The notes below the pieces were generated by a model. That model worked only from the letters and a program-made list of their open reading frames with translations. It had not been told where the DNA came from and made no database searches. A stretch of DNA of 43,791 bases, from contig JALHPV010000023.1 of NCBI GenBank assembly GCA_022842285.1, forward strand, positions 1 to 43,791, read 5' to 3'. Below are positions 1 through 7,489 of this stretch, piece after piece. The translations under genes and the position numbers were made by a program. This DNA comes from Kofleriaceae bacterium. GTDB lineage: Bacteria > Myxococcota_A > Polyangia > Haliangiales > Haliangiaceae. Numbering within the stretch: position 1 is the first letter of the stretch; the number at the start of each line of letters is the position of its first letter.

Positions 1-986
1 AGGCCGGCATCGGCGATCTCGGGGCGCCCTTCCCGGATGGGAGCGCGCTGATCACGGGAGCGGGCGGCGCCGAACGCTTCGATCCGCGGACGGCCACCCT
101 CGCCCCGCTGGTGGGGACGCTCATCGCGCGCACCGGCGGCAGCGCGACGGCCTTCGGACTCGGGGCATCGCAGCAGATCGCGCTCATCGGCGGGGCCTCG
201 ACGATCGAGCTCATCGCGCCGGATGGCCGCGTCGAGACGGTCGACGACGGTCGCCTCGATCGCGATGGCGCCACCGCGACGACACTCACCGACGGCCGCA
301 TCATCATGATCGGCGGCGGCGAGACCCTCGAGCTCGATGCGACGCAGAGCGGCCCGGAGCTCGTCTCGCGGCCCGCCCTCGAGACCCCGCGGAAGGATCA
401 CTCGGCGACACGACTCGGAGATGACGTCGGCGCGGCGGTGCTCGTGGTCGGCGGGATCGATAGCTCCACGGGCACGCCCGTCGCGAAGGCCGAGCTGTAC
501 AAACCTCTCGCGGGGGCCTTCGCGGATCCCCAGGTGTTCACGCCGCTGATGCTCGCGGCGCGCTATCGCCACCAGGCGGTCCTGCTGCCCGATGGCAGCG
601 TGCTCGTCGTGGGCGGGCTGGACGCGAGCGGGTTGCCCGTCCGGTCCCTCGAGCGGTTCACCATCGACGCGGGCTTCGTCCCGGCCGGCACGCTGCCCGC
701 GACGGCGGGCGTCGTCGACGTGTCCGCGACCATCATGCCCGACGGCCGCATCCTCCTCGCCGGCGGACGCACCACCGATGGCGGCGCGCCGGTCGATACC
801 GCGTTCATCGCGCGCCTCGATGCGGTCGACGGCACGGTCGACATTGTCGCGACCGATCGCATGGCCGTGCCGCGCGCCGGGCATCAGGCGACGCTGCTCT
901 GCGACGGCACCATCCTCGTGACGGGGGGCACGGACGTGCCCTCGGTCGTCGAGCGCTACAACCCGCCGGCGGCCGGTCGCCGCTAG
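1..986 (+). CDS. Kelch-repeat protein, 3' part (5' end outside window)
   Basis: The reading frame is open from base 3, so the gene is cut by the window edge; the GTG at 111 is only an internal codon. At least five Kelch-like blades are visible, each with a DG-x-[IV]-[LI]-[VLI]-x-GG core such as DGSVLVVGG and DGRILLAGG, followed by a segment ending near ERF or ERY. In this family such repeats form a beta-propeller (galactose-oxidase central-domain type), commonly in secreted or surface lipoproteins of myxobacteria. No catalytic residues for galactose oxidase can be identified, so a binding or structural role is more likely. The protein ends AAGRR, and its TAG stop lies inside a 21-bp sequence repeated at 3376-3396. 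It converges on the next gene with a 15-bp gap. Confidence 0.75.
   Translation, partial: AGIGDLGAPFPDGSALITGAGGAERFDPRTATLAPLVGTLIARTGGSATAFGLGASQQIALIGGASTIELIAPDGRVETVDDGRLDRDGATATTLTDGRIIMIGGGETLELDATQSGPELVSRPALETPRKDHSATRLGDDVGAAVLVVGGIDSSTGTPVAKAELYKPLAGAFADPQVFTPLMLAARYRHQAVLLPDGSVLVVGGLDASGLPVRSLERFTIDAGFVPAGTLPATAGVVDVSATIMPDGRILLAGGRTTDGGAPVDTAFIARLDAVDGTVDIVATDRMAVPRAGHQATLLCDGTILVTGGTDVPSVVERYNPPAAGRR
966..986 (+). repeat. 21-bp direct repeat, left copy
   Basis: The sequence from CCGGCGG to CGCTAG at 966-986 is identical to 3376-3396. It encodes the last residues and stop of the Kelch gene. The two copies bracket the complete gene at 1002-3293 plus its upstream palindrome, an interval of 2,410 bp from copy to copy. 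Confidence 0.85.
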
Positions 987-1001
987 TAGCCAGTCTCCAC
1001 A

Positions 1002-3293
1002 TCAGGTATCGAGGAGCATCAGAGCGATCAGCCGACGACGATCCGCGAGCATGCTGTCGACGCGGACGTACCGTGCATGCCAGAGGGCAGCCGCCTCCGT
1101 GTTTCCTGCCAGCTCGAACATGGTTCGACGCTCGACCGCCTTGCTGACGAGGGAGAATGGGTAGCGATACGACTGGGAGCCAGGCGAACTTGCGTTGCCG
1201 CCAGCGACCTCGAGCGCTTCGGTCAGCACATCGCGATGGTTGCGAACGCGAGGCAGGACGGCGGTCACATCGCCATCACTCCACCATTGTCGTCGGCCGA
1301 TGAACAACGCCAAGGGTAAGCCGTCACCCTGCTGGGCCGCCGCGAGGACCGACGCGTACTCGCTGAGCCACCGCACGGATGTGGCCGGCTGCCCGGCGCG
1401 CAGGAGGAGCCGTCCGAACTCGAGGCGCCAAACCATGCTCTTGTTGGCAGCCAGTTCACCCTCGATTCCTGGCGGGTGCTCGAAGTCGATCGGCGGCGTC
1501 GTCGACGGCGAGTAGAGCGCGATCGCAGCCGACAGGAACGCGCGATCCGCGTCGCGGTAAGCGTCGATCTCGGTGTGGAGGGCTTGATTCGAGGCACGCA
1601 GCGCGAGCGCACGGGCGGTATCGAGGTCACCGTCGAACGTGCGGGCGGCCGCGAGCCAGCGCAGCACGGTGCCGTGCACGCGAGGGTCGGCAACCAGGCG
1701 GGCCGCGACCAGGTCGATGGCGTACAGGTGCGCCAGGTCCCTGGCGCTCGCCTCGTCGGGGTTGATCAAGAGCGACTCGGGGCTATCGGCAACGTCGAGG
1801 ATTGCATCGCGCGTGTCCTGAGGCCCAGCATCCTCCAGGAGCGCCTGAATGCTCAGGACCACTTCCGTCTCGAAGTCTGACTGACGATCACCTCGTAGCG
1901 TTGCGATCATGGCGGGGCGGTCGCTTGGCGGGACTGCTTCGACGAGCATCGGCGCGCACTTGTCGCCGTTCGGACTCGCGTGGAGCCCGCGCAGCTCGAC
2001 GAGCGCGTCCGTCCTGCCGCCGTGTACTCGGAGCAGGGCGGCCAGGCATTGATCGTGTCTGACGCTGCGCATCCGTTGTTCGGGCTCGCCGTCGGTGCGC
2101 GTTGCACGCTCGACAGCGCGCTCGTCGATGCGCTCGGCGGCCTCGAGAAACCGTCCCGCGGCGATGAGCGTCTGCACGGTCGGAAGCCTCTCCAGACCGT
2201 CCTCCGCCGGCACGGGAAGGGCGGAGGCCGCGCCGAACTGTCCTTCGAGCGTAAGGGCCAGATGCTCTGCCCGCCGGTCTCCGCACGAGCGCGCGATCTG
2301 TCGCGCCGATTCGTAGTCGAAATGCTCCAGCGCCAGCGCGATGCGCGTCGAGCACGTGCCCACCTTGGCAGCGAGGGACACGGCAAGTGATGCGGAGTGT
2401 CGGGTCGGTGGCGAGACGTCGCGAGCGTGGGTCGCGAGCCGCTCGAGGGAGATCTCACGATAGTTCGGTGTCGCGGCCGTGCGCACGCACGCGTTCGCGA
2501 GCGACAGATCGAGCGGTGCGTCGTCGGGCTGCGCGGCGCAGGTGTCAATCCAGCGCGAGCCGAGCCCGCGCTCGATGACATACCCGACGAGGCCCCACAC
2601 CCCGGCCAGCAGAAGCAGCGAAATCACGGAGGCGCGCGCGAGCTCGCGGTACGGCCGCACCGCGCCGATCGTCAGTGGCCCGTCCTCGGTCGCTCTCACG
2701 ATCCATGCGGGTTCCGTCTCGCGATACCCCGCGGCTACATGCGTCGGAGCCGGCTCGCGCGCGCCGATGACCACGACCTCATCGCCGGCCCGCAACGTGC
2801 GCAGTGTCGCTTGCAGGACATGCTGCGGGGACTCGTTCACGCGATGTACCCAGCTCGCGCGCTTCTGCGCGATCGCGAGCAGCTCGTCGCTCACCGCCGA
2901 AGGTGCACCGTTGCGCGTGACGACCGCCATCGTACCGACCTCGATGTCGGGCACGCCCTCGAAGTCCACGCGGCCGTCTGGAGTCTCGAGCCACACGTCG
3001 CTGCTGCGCCAGCTCGCGCGCGACGCGTCCGGTTCACCGGGCCTGTGGAGACCCAACCGAGCGTCGAGTGTCGCGAGGAGCGGTCCACTCGCGGATCCTC
3101 GCAGTGTGCCCCGGAGAGGGGTGCCACGGGTCGCCAGAGCGGTTGCACGCAGCCGGCTCGCCTCGCGGGCGCGCCAGCGTCGGACGAGGAGTACAGCGAT
3201 TACGATGAGTGTCACCCAGAGGCCGAGCGCGGCCTTCCAGACCAGGTCGCCGTGCTCCAGAACGAACGGCAGCGCGACGGGGGCGACCTGCAT
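1002..3293 (-). CDS. Two-TM membrane protein with cytoplasmic domain, unknown function
   Basis: The protein has 763 residues. A first hydrophobic helix lies at about 18-38, followed by RRWRAR, which suggests a cytoplasmic side for the next region. A beta-rich segment at about 50-215 includes VWLETPDGRVDFEG and LRAGDEVVVIGARE. A second helix lies at about 221-241, and then a long, largely helical soluble C-terminal part with scattered cysteines. The order TM, beta-rich domain, TM and the phrase resembling 'GDEVVVIG' recall the GIDE/MULAN-type domain found in some bacterial membrane proteins, but this is only a resemblance. The ATG at 3293 is preceded 1 bp upstream by a 12-bp palindrome. The gene is bracketed by a 21-bp direct repeat, which suggests it was inserted between its neighbours. 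Confidence 0.7.
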   Translation of the reverse strand: MQVAPVALPFVLEHGDLVWKAALGLWVTLIVIAVLLVRRWRAREASRLRATALATRGTPLRGTLRGSASGPLLATLDARLGLHRPGEPDASRASWRSSDVWLETPDGRVDFEGVPDIEVGTMAVVTRNGAPSAVSDELLAIAQKRASWVHRVNESPQHVLQATLRTLRAGDEVVVIGAREPAPTHVAAGYRETEPAWIVRATEDGPLTIGAVRPYRELARASVISLLLLAGVWGLVGYVIERGLGSRWIDTCAAQPDDAPLDLSLANACVRTAATPNYREISLERLATHARDVSPPTRHSASLAVSLAAKVGTCSTRIALALEHFDYESARQIARSCGDRRAEHLALTLEGQFGAASALPVPAEDGLERLPTVQTLIAAGRFLEAAERIDERAVERATRTDGEPEQRMRSVRHDQCLAALLRVHGGRTDALVELRGLHASPNGDKCAPMLVEAVPPSDRPAMIATLRGDRQSDFETEVVLSIQALLEDAGPQDTRDAILDVADSPESLLINPDEASARDLAHLYAIDLVAARLVADPRVHGTVLRWLAAARTFDGDLDTARALALRASNQALHTEIDAYRDADRAFLSAAIALYSPSTTPPIDFEHPPGIEGELAANKSMVWRLEFGRLLLRAGQPATSVRWLSEYASVLAAAQQGDGLPLALFIGRRQWWSDGDVTAVLPRVRNHRDVLTEALEVAGGNASSPGSQSYRYPFSLVSKAVERRTMFELAGNTEAAALWHARYVRVDSMLADRRRLIALMLLDT

Positions 3294-3294
3294 C

Positions 3295-3306
3295 TAACGA
3301 TCGTTA
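3295..3306. promoter_or_regulatory. 12-bp perfect palindrome at the start of the two-TM gene
   Basis: TAACGATCGTTA is self-complementary and lies one base upstream of the ATG at 3293 (reverse strand), where the ribosome binding site would be expected. It may be a repressor operator. No purine-rich Shine-Dalgarno sequence is visible at this start. Confidence 0.4.
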
Positions 3307-3375
3307 CACCGACGCAGACCAAGATATTCGCGGAATGACTGTCGGCTCTCTCGCGTTTCTTCCCGTGCGCTTGGC

Positions 3376-3396
3376 CCGGCGGCCGGTCGCCGCTAG
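3376..3396 (+). repeat. 21-bp direct repeat, right copy
   Basis: This copy is identical to 966-986. It overlaps the TAG stop (3393-3395, reverse strand) of the hemerythrin gene, so the same sequence ends two unrelated genes in opposite orientation on either side of the intervening gene. Confidence 0.85.
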
Positions 3397-3986
3397 CTCT
3401 GTGCTTCGAGCGGCGCGGCCTCGGTCGTCTCGTTCGGCACGCTCTTGTGGGGCGCGCCCATCATCAGGTCCTCGAACATCACGAGCACCTCGTTGCCGAG
3501 AGCGGCGCGCTCGTCGGACGAGAAGGCCGTCTTCACGAGCGGGAAGAGCTTCTTCTCCTCCTCCTTGTGCGCGTGATGCGAGACCTGCTCCTTCAGCACG
3601 GTGATCTTCGCCTTGAAGGTATCGTCATCGAGGTCGCGCATGATGAGGTCGGCCAGCACGCGTTTGATCGCGAGATGCTCCTCGACCGATTCGTGCAGGA
3701 GGGTGTTCGTCTCCTTCGCCATCACGGCCGGATAGAAGATCTTCTCCTCCACCGCGGCGTGCGCGGCGAGCTTGTCGGCGAGCTCGGTGAGCAACGCGCG
3801 CCGGTTGCCTTCGCCTTGCTCGATCTGCGCGAACAGCATGTCGACTTCGGTGTGCTGGGCCTCGAGGAGCTCCAGGACGTCGGTGGTGGTGTCGCGGCCG
3901 GTGAATCTACGTAGGAAGTCCATGCCCGGCTGGTTTGCAATCACGAGGCCGGGCGCGGCCTGTGTCGCCAGCGCGCGGAGCTCCAT
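3393..3986 (-). CDS. Hemerythrin-domain protein
   Basis: The protein has 197 residues. The hemerythrin four-helix pattern is clear: QH-x-EVD (His45), AAHAAVEEKIFYP (His76 and the following Glu pair), LHESVEEHLA (His98, His104) and SHHAHKEEEKKLFP (His137-140 with Glu142-144). These residues can supply the non-heme di-iron ligands. Bacterial members bind O2, sense redox state or repair Fe-S clusters (YtfE/RIC). The chain is longer than a minimal hemerythrin (about 130 residues), with a hydrophobic leader and a Pro/Glu-rich tail. The internal Met22 (MDFLRRF) is an alternative start. It lies divergent from an Rrf2 regulator across a 162-bp gap, consistent with an oxidative or nitrosative stress role (inference). 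Confidence 0.88.
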   Translation of the reverse strand: MELRALATQAAPGLVIANQPGMDFLRRFTGRDTTTDVLELLEAQHTEVDMLFAQIEQGEGNRRALLTELADKLAAHAAVEEKIFYPAVMAKETNTLLHESVEEHLAIKRVLADLIMRDLDDDTFKAKITVLKEQVSHHAHKEEEKKLFPLVKTAFSSDERAALGNEVLVMFEDLMMGAPHKSVPNETTEAAPLEAQS

Positions 3987-4140
3987 AAAGAGCGGCGCGT
4001 GGTTCCTGCGCGGGCGCGCGAACTTGTCGTCGAGAATGGGCCCCGGGGCGCGTTCGCCCGACGCCGCCGAACACGCGGGCCCGGGCGCACGTCGGGCCGC
4101 GATGCACTCGCCGGGGCCGGGCGCTTGCCCGATCGCGCAT

Positions 4141-4163
4141 CATGTAACATGATGAGTTACATG
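4141..4163. promoter_or_regulatory. Inverted repeat spanning the Rrf2 start codons (candidate operator)
   Basis: CATGTAAC at 4141-4148 and GTTACATG at 4156-4163 are perfect 8-bp arms separated by 7 bp. The ATG codons at 4149 and 4152 lie in the spacer, and the ATG at 4161 lies in the right arm. Rrf2-family repressors bind dyads of this general size and usually repress their own gene. A weak promoter TTGCCC (4125-4130), 17 bp, CATGAT (4148-4153) would be covered by the bound protein. Confidence 0.6.
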
Positions 4164-4604
4164 AAGCGCGACAGCCGCCTCTCGGGCGTCCTCCACGTGC
4201 TGCTGCACATGGCGGCGGCCGAGACGCCCATGACGTCGGAGGTGCTGGCCCGTGCGATGGACACGAACCCCGTCGTGATCCGCCGCATCCTGGCCGGCCT
4301 TCGCGAGCAGGGCTACGTTCGCTCCGGGAAAGGCCACGGCGGCGGCTGGGTGCTGGCGTGCGACCTGAAGAAGGTCTCGCTCCGCGATATCTGGTCCGCC
4401 CTCGGCTCGCCGCCGCTCCTCGCCATCGGCAACCGCACCGAGACGCCTGGCTGCCTCGTCGAGCAGGCCGTGAACCGCGCCCTCGGCAAGTCCTTCGCCG
4501 ATGCCGAGGCCCGCCTCCTCGCCCAGCTCGGCAAGGTCTCCCTGGCCACCCTCGTCGCCGATCTCAAGCCTTCGATGGCCGCGCATCACAAGGAAACGCT
4601 ATGA
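4149..4604 (+). CDS. Rrf2-family transcriptional regulator
   Basis: The protein is about 151 residues from the ATG at 4149. The N-terminus MKRDSRLSGVLHVLLHMA and the winged-helix stretch through VVIRRILAGL to SGKGHGGGW are typical of Rrf2/BadM regulators. Only two cysteines are seen (in LACD and GCLVEQ), so the three-cysteine Fe-S cluster of IscR/NsrR appears absent. A cluster-free, YwnA-like redox or ligand sensor is more likely. Three in-frame ATGs (4149, 4152, 4161) sit inside the inverted repeat, and 4161 gives the family's usual N-terminus and could be leaderless. The TGA overlaps the next ATG (ATGA, 4601-4604), so the two genes are translationally coupled. The divergent hemerythrin may be co-regulated. 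Confidence 0.85.
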   Translation: MMSYMKRDSRLSGVLHVLLHMAAAETPMTSEVLARAMDTNPVVIRRILAGLREQGYVRSGKGHGGGWVLACDLKKVSLRDIWSALGSPPLLAIGNRTETPGCLVEQAVNRALGKSFADAEARLLAQLGKVSLATLVADLKPSMAAHHKETL

Positions 4605-5506
4605 CCACAAACCAGTACGACGTTGTCATCGTGGGCGGTGGCCCGGGCGGCCTGTCCGCCGCCCTCGCCCTCGGTCGGGCCCGCCGGCGCGTCCTCCTGT
4701 GCGATGCCGGTCCGCGCCGTAACGCCGCCGCCACGCACATGCATAACTTCCTCACCCGCGACGGCACGCCGCCCGCCGAGGTCCGCCGCATCGGTCGCGA
4801 GCAGCTCGCGACATACCCCACCGTGACGGTGCGCGACGCCTGTGTCGACTCGATCGGCGGGACCGCGGGGGCGTTCGACCTCGTCGTCGCGGGCGAGCCC
4901 GTGACGGCGAAGCGCATCCTGCTCGCCACCGGGATGATCGACGAGCGCCTCCCGATCCCCGGCTTCAACGAGCTCTGGGGGACGTCGATCTTCCAGTGCC
5001 CCTACTGTCACGGCTGGGAGATCGCCGACACGAAGTGGGGCATCCTCGCGCTGCCGCAGTCCGTCGGCCACATCGTGCCGTTCGCCCTGCAGGCGCTCTG
5101 CTGGACCCGCGACCTCACCGTCTACACGAACGGCACGGTCGTGATCCCCGACGAGGCTGGGCTCCGTCTCGCCGCCGCCGGCATCCGCATCGAGACGACC
5201 CCGATCGCCGGCCTCGCCGCCCGGGATGGCGCCCTCGCCTCCATCGAGCTCATCACCGGCACCCACGTCGCCTGTGATGCGCTCTTCACCCATCCGCCGC
5301 AGCGTCACGTCGACCTCGTCCGCAACCTCGGCGTCGAGCTCGACGAGATCGGCTACGTGAAGGTCGATCCGATGTCTCGCGAGACCTCGATCAAGGGCAT
5401 CTACGCCTCGGGCGATCTCAGCACGCGGATGCAGGCCGCCATCCTCGCCGCCGCCTCGGGCATGCAGACGGCGGCGATGGTGAACGTCGACCTCGCGATG
5501 TCCTAG
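4601..5506 (+). CDS. Thioredoxin-reductase-like FAD dithiol/disulfide oxidoreductase
   Basis: The protein has 301 residues, close to thioredoxin reductase length. FAD binding is shown by VIVGGGPGGLSA (residues 9-20), LLATGM and the C-terminal GIYASGDLS. The redox pair is CPYC at 133-136. Where the NADPH Rossmann loop (GxGxxA/G) should follow, the protein reads WGILALPQSVGHI, and no arginine-rich ribose-phosphate motif follows. The electron donor may therefore not be NADPH. Known relatives that differ in this way include GliT/HlmI-type dithiol oxidases and ferredoxin-linked reductases. The gene overlaps the upstream Rrf2 gene by four bases, so the repressor probably controls it. The stop lies 4 bp from the convergent htpG stop. 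Confidence 0.85.
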   Translation: MTTNQYDVVIVGGGPGGLSAALALGRARRRVLLCDAGPRRNAAATHMHNFLTRDGTPPAEVRRIGREQLATYPTVTVRDACVDSIGGTAGAFDLVVAGEPVTAKRILLATGMIDERLPIPGFNELWGTSIFQCPYCHGWEIADTKWGILALPQSVGHIVPFALQALCWTRDLTVYTNGTVVIPDEAGLRLAAAGIRIETTPIAGLAARDGALASIELITGTHVACDALFTHPPQRHVDLVRNLGVELDEIGYVKVDPMSRETSIKGIYASGDLSTRMQAAILAAASGMQTAAMVNVDLAMS

Positions 5507-5510
5507 CGAA

Positions 5511-7361
5511 TCAGGCGAGGGCGCGCAGGAGCACTTCGTCGAGCGCGGTCGCGAACGTCGCCGGATCTGGCAGCGTGCCCGAGTCGGCGAGGTGCGCCTG
5601 ACCGAGCAGCAAGCGCGCCGACGCGGCCAGCCTCGGGTCCAGGGAGTCGGCGGCGAACACGGCCTTGAGCTTCGGCAGCAAGGGATGCGACGGGTTCAGC
5701 TCGAGGATCGGCCGCGCCTTCTCCGGCGCCTGGCCGAGCTGCTCGAGGAGCTTCTGCATGCGCGGGGTCATGTCGTGCGCATCGGCCACGAGGCATGCGG
5801 GCGACGAGGTCAGCCGCGACGAAAGCCGCACCTCCTTCACGTCGTCCTGGATCGCGGCGCGCAGGCACACCATGAGCTCGCTCATGTCCTTGTGCTGCTC
5901 TTCGGCGGCCTTGCGCTCCTCCTCGGTGCCCGGCTGCACGTTGCCGCGGCCGATCGACTTGATCGCCTTGCCCTGGAACGTCAGCTCGCGGTCGAGCCAG
6001 ATCTCGTCGATCGGATCCGAGAACAGCAGCACCTCGAAGCCCTTCGCCGTGAAGCCCTCGAGGAGGGGCGAGCGGCGCACGGTGGACGCGTTCCCTCCGG
6101 TCAGCACGTAGATGGTGTCCTGGCCCTCCTTCATGCGGCTGACGTACTCGCCGAGGGTGGTCGTCGTCGACTCGTGCGTCGTCGCGGCGACCAGCAGGTC
6201 GAGGAGCTTCTCCTGATCGCCGCCCGGCTCGAGGAAGCCTTCCTTCAGCGCGCCGCCGAAGTTGCTCCAGAAGCCGAGGTACTCCTCGCGCGCGTCGCGC
6301 TTCATCTCGTCGAGGGTGGCCATCACCTTCTTCACGAGCTGCTTCTTGATGACGGCGATCTGGCGATCCTTCTGAAGAATCTCGCGCGACACGTTCAGCG
6401 ACAGGTCGTGCGCATCGACGACGCCCTTCACGAAGCGCAGGTACGAGGGCATCAGCTCCTTGCACTCGTCCATCACGAACACGCGCTTCACGTAGAGCTG
6501 CACGCCGCGCTTCATCTCCGGGCTGAACAGATCGAACGGCGCGCGGCCCGGGAGGTAGAGCAGCGCGTACGCCTCGATCGTGCCCTCCATCTTCACGGGG
6601 ATGGTCCGCAGCGGATCGGTCCAGTCGTGCGCGAGGTGCTTGTAGAACTCCTTGTACTCCTCGTCGGTGACCTCGCTCTTCGGGCGATCCCAGATCGCCT
6701 TCATCGAGTTGAGCGTCTTCTCGCCGAGCTTCACCGGGTACGCGACGAAATCCGAGTAGCGCTTCACCACCTCGGTGATCACGCCCGCGCTCGTGAAGTC
6801 GTTGAGCCCGTGCTCCTCGTCGGTCGGCTTCAGGTGCAGCGTGATCGTCGTGCCGGGCTGGTCGCGCTCGGCGGTCTCGATCTCGTACGCCCCGTCGCCG
6901 GTCGACATCCAGCGCGTGGCCGTCTCCTCGCCCGCCTTGCGCGTCACGAGCTCGATGCGGTCCGCCACCATGAACGCCGAGTAGAAGCCGACGCCGAACT
7001 GACCGATCAACTCCGGCGAGCCCTCGGTCGCCTTCGCCTTCGCCGCAGCCAGGAACTCCTTCGTGCCTGACTTCGCGATGGTGCCGATGTTCTTCACCAC
7101 CTCGCCGCGCGACATCCCGATGCCGCTGTCGCGGATGGTCAGCGTGCGCGCGGTCGCGTCGGGAACGAGCTCGATCGCGAGGTCGCCCTCATCGGAGGGC
7201 AACGCCCCGGTGAGCCGCTGGAAGCGCCGCTTGTCGAGCGCATCGGAGGCGTTCGAGATCAGCTCGCGGAGGAAGACGTCCTTGTCGGAGTAGAGGGAGT
7301 GGACCATCAGGTCGAGGAGCTGCTTCACCTCGGCCTGAAACTCGTGTCGTTCGGCGGTCAT
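5511..7361 (-). CDS. htpG: Molecular chaperone HtpG (Hsp90 family)
   Basis: The protein has 616 residues, the usual HtpG length. ATP-dependent chaperone dimers of this family act in the cytoplasm on partly folded clients. The N-terminal GHKL ATPase signatures are present: ELISNASDALDK, DSGIGMSRGEVVKNIGTIAKSG and GQFGVGFYSAFMVAD. The middle domain contains LYVKRVFVMDECKELMP and LNVSREILQKD, and the C-terminal dimerisation region follows. The start at 7361 (MTAERHEFQAEV) matches the family N-terminus better than an upstream in-frame ATG at 7400. The ribosome binding site is weak (CAGG next to the start). It is convergent with the flavoprotein and downstream of the vWA gene on the same strand. 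Confidence 0.97.
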   Translation of the reverse strand: MTAERHEFQAEVKQLLDLMVHSLYSDKDVFLRELISNASDALDKRRFQRLTGALPSDEGDLAIELVPDATARTLTIRDSGIGMSRGEVVKNIGTIAKSGTKEFLAAAKAKATEGSPELIGQFGVGFYSAFMVADRIELVTRKAGEETATRWMSTGDGAYEIETAERDQPGTTITLHLKPTDEEHGLNDFTSAGVITEVVKRYSDFVAYPVKLGEKTLNSMKAIWDRPKSEVTDEEYKEFYKHLAHDWTDPLRTIPVKMEGTIEAYALLYLPGRAPFDLFSPEMKRGVQLYVKRVFVMDECKELMPSYLRFVKGVVDAHDLSLNVSREILQKDRQIAVIKKQLVKKVMATLDEMKRDAREEYLGFWSNFGGALKEGFLEPGGDQEKLLDLLVAATTHESTTTTLGEYVSRMKEGQDTIYVLTGGNASTVRRSPLLEGFTAKGFEVLLFSDPIDEIWLDRELTFQGKAIKSIGRGNVQPGTEEERKAAEEQHKDMSELMVCLRAAIQDDVKEVRLSSRLTSSPACLVADAHDMTPRMQKLLEQLGQAPEKARPILELNPSHPLLPKLKAVFAADSLDPRLAASARLLLGQAHLADSGTLPDPATFATALDEVLLRALA

Positions 7362-7379
7362 CCTGGGCGCGGATGTAAT

Positions 7380-7398
7380 GCCTGGCCGAGGCCCAGGC
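7380..7398 (-). terminator. Hairpin between the vWA gene and htpG
   Basis: GCCTGG (7380-7385) and CCAGGC (7393-7398) form a 6-bp stem with a 7-nt loop. It lies in the 128-bp gap after the vWA lipoprotein and before htpG on the reverse strand. There is no T-run, so it may be either a weak terminator or htpG leader structure. Confidence 0.3.
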
Positions 7399-7489
7399 AA
7401 GCCCGCCCGGACCGAGTCTCGGCGTGTGCCCCCAGCGGCTGGGAAGCGCGCGTGGGACCTACCTCACGGGACCGCCGTCACGCCCCTGA

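Noticed and set aside
5592-7070. A 492-codon open frame on the forward strand across htpG
   Set aside because: It is the antisense of a strongly conserved HtpG gene. The product is Leu/Arg/His-rich without any recognised motif.
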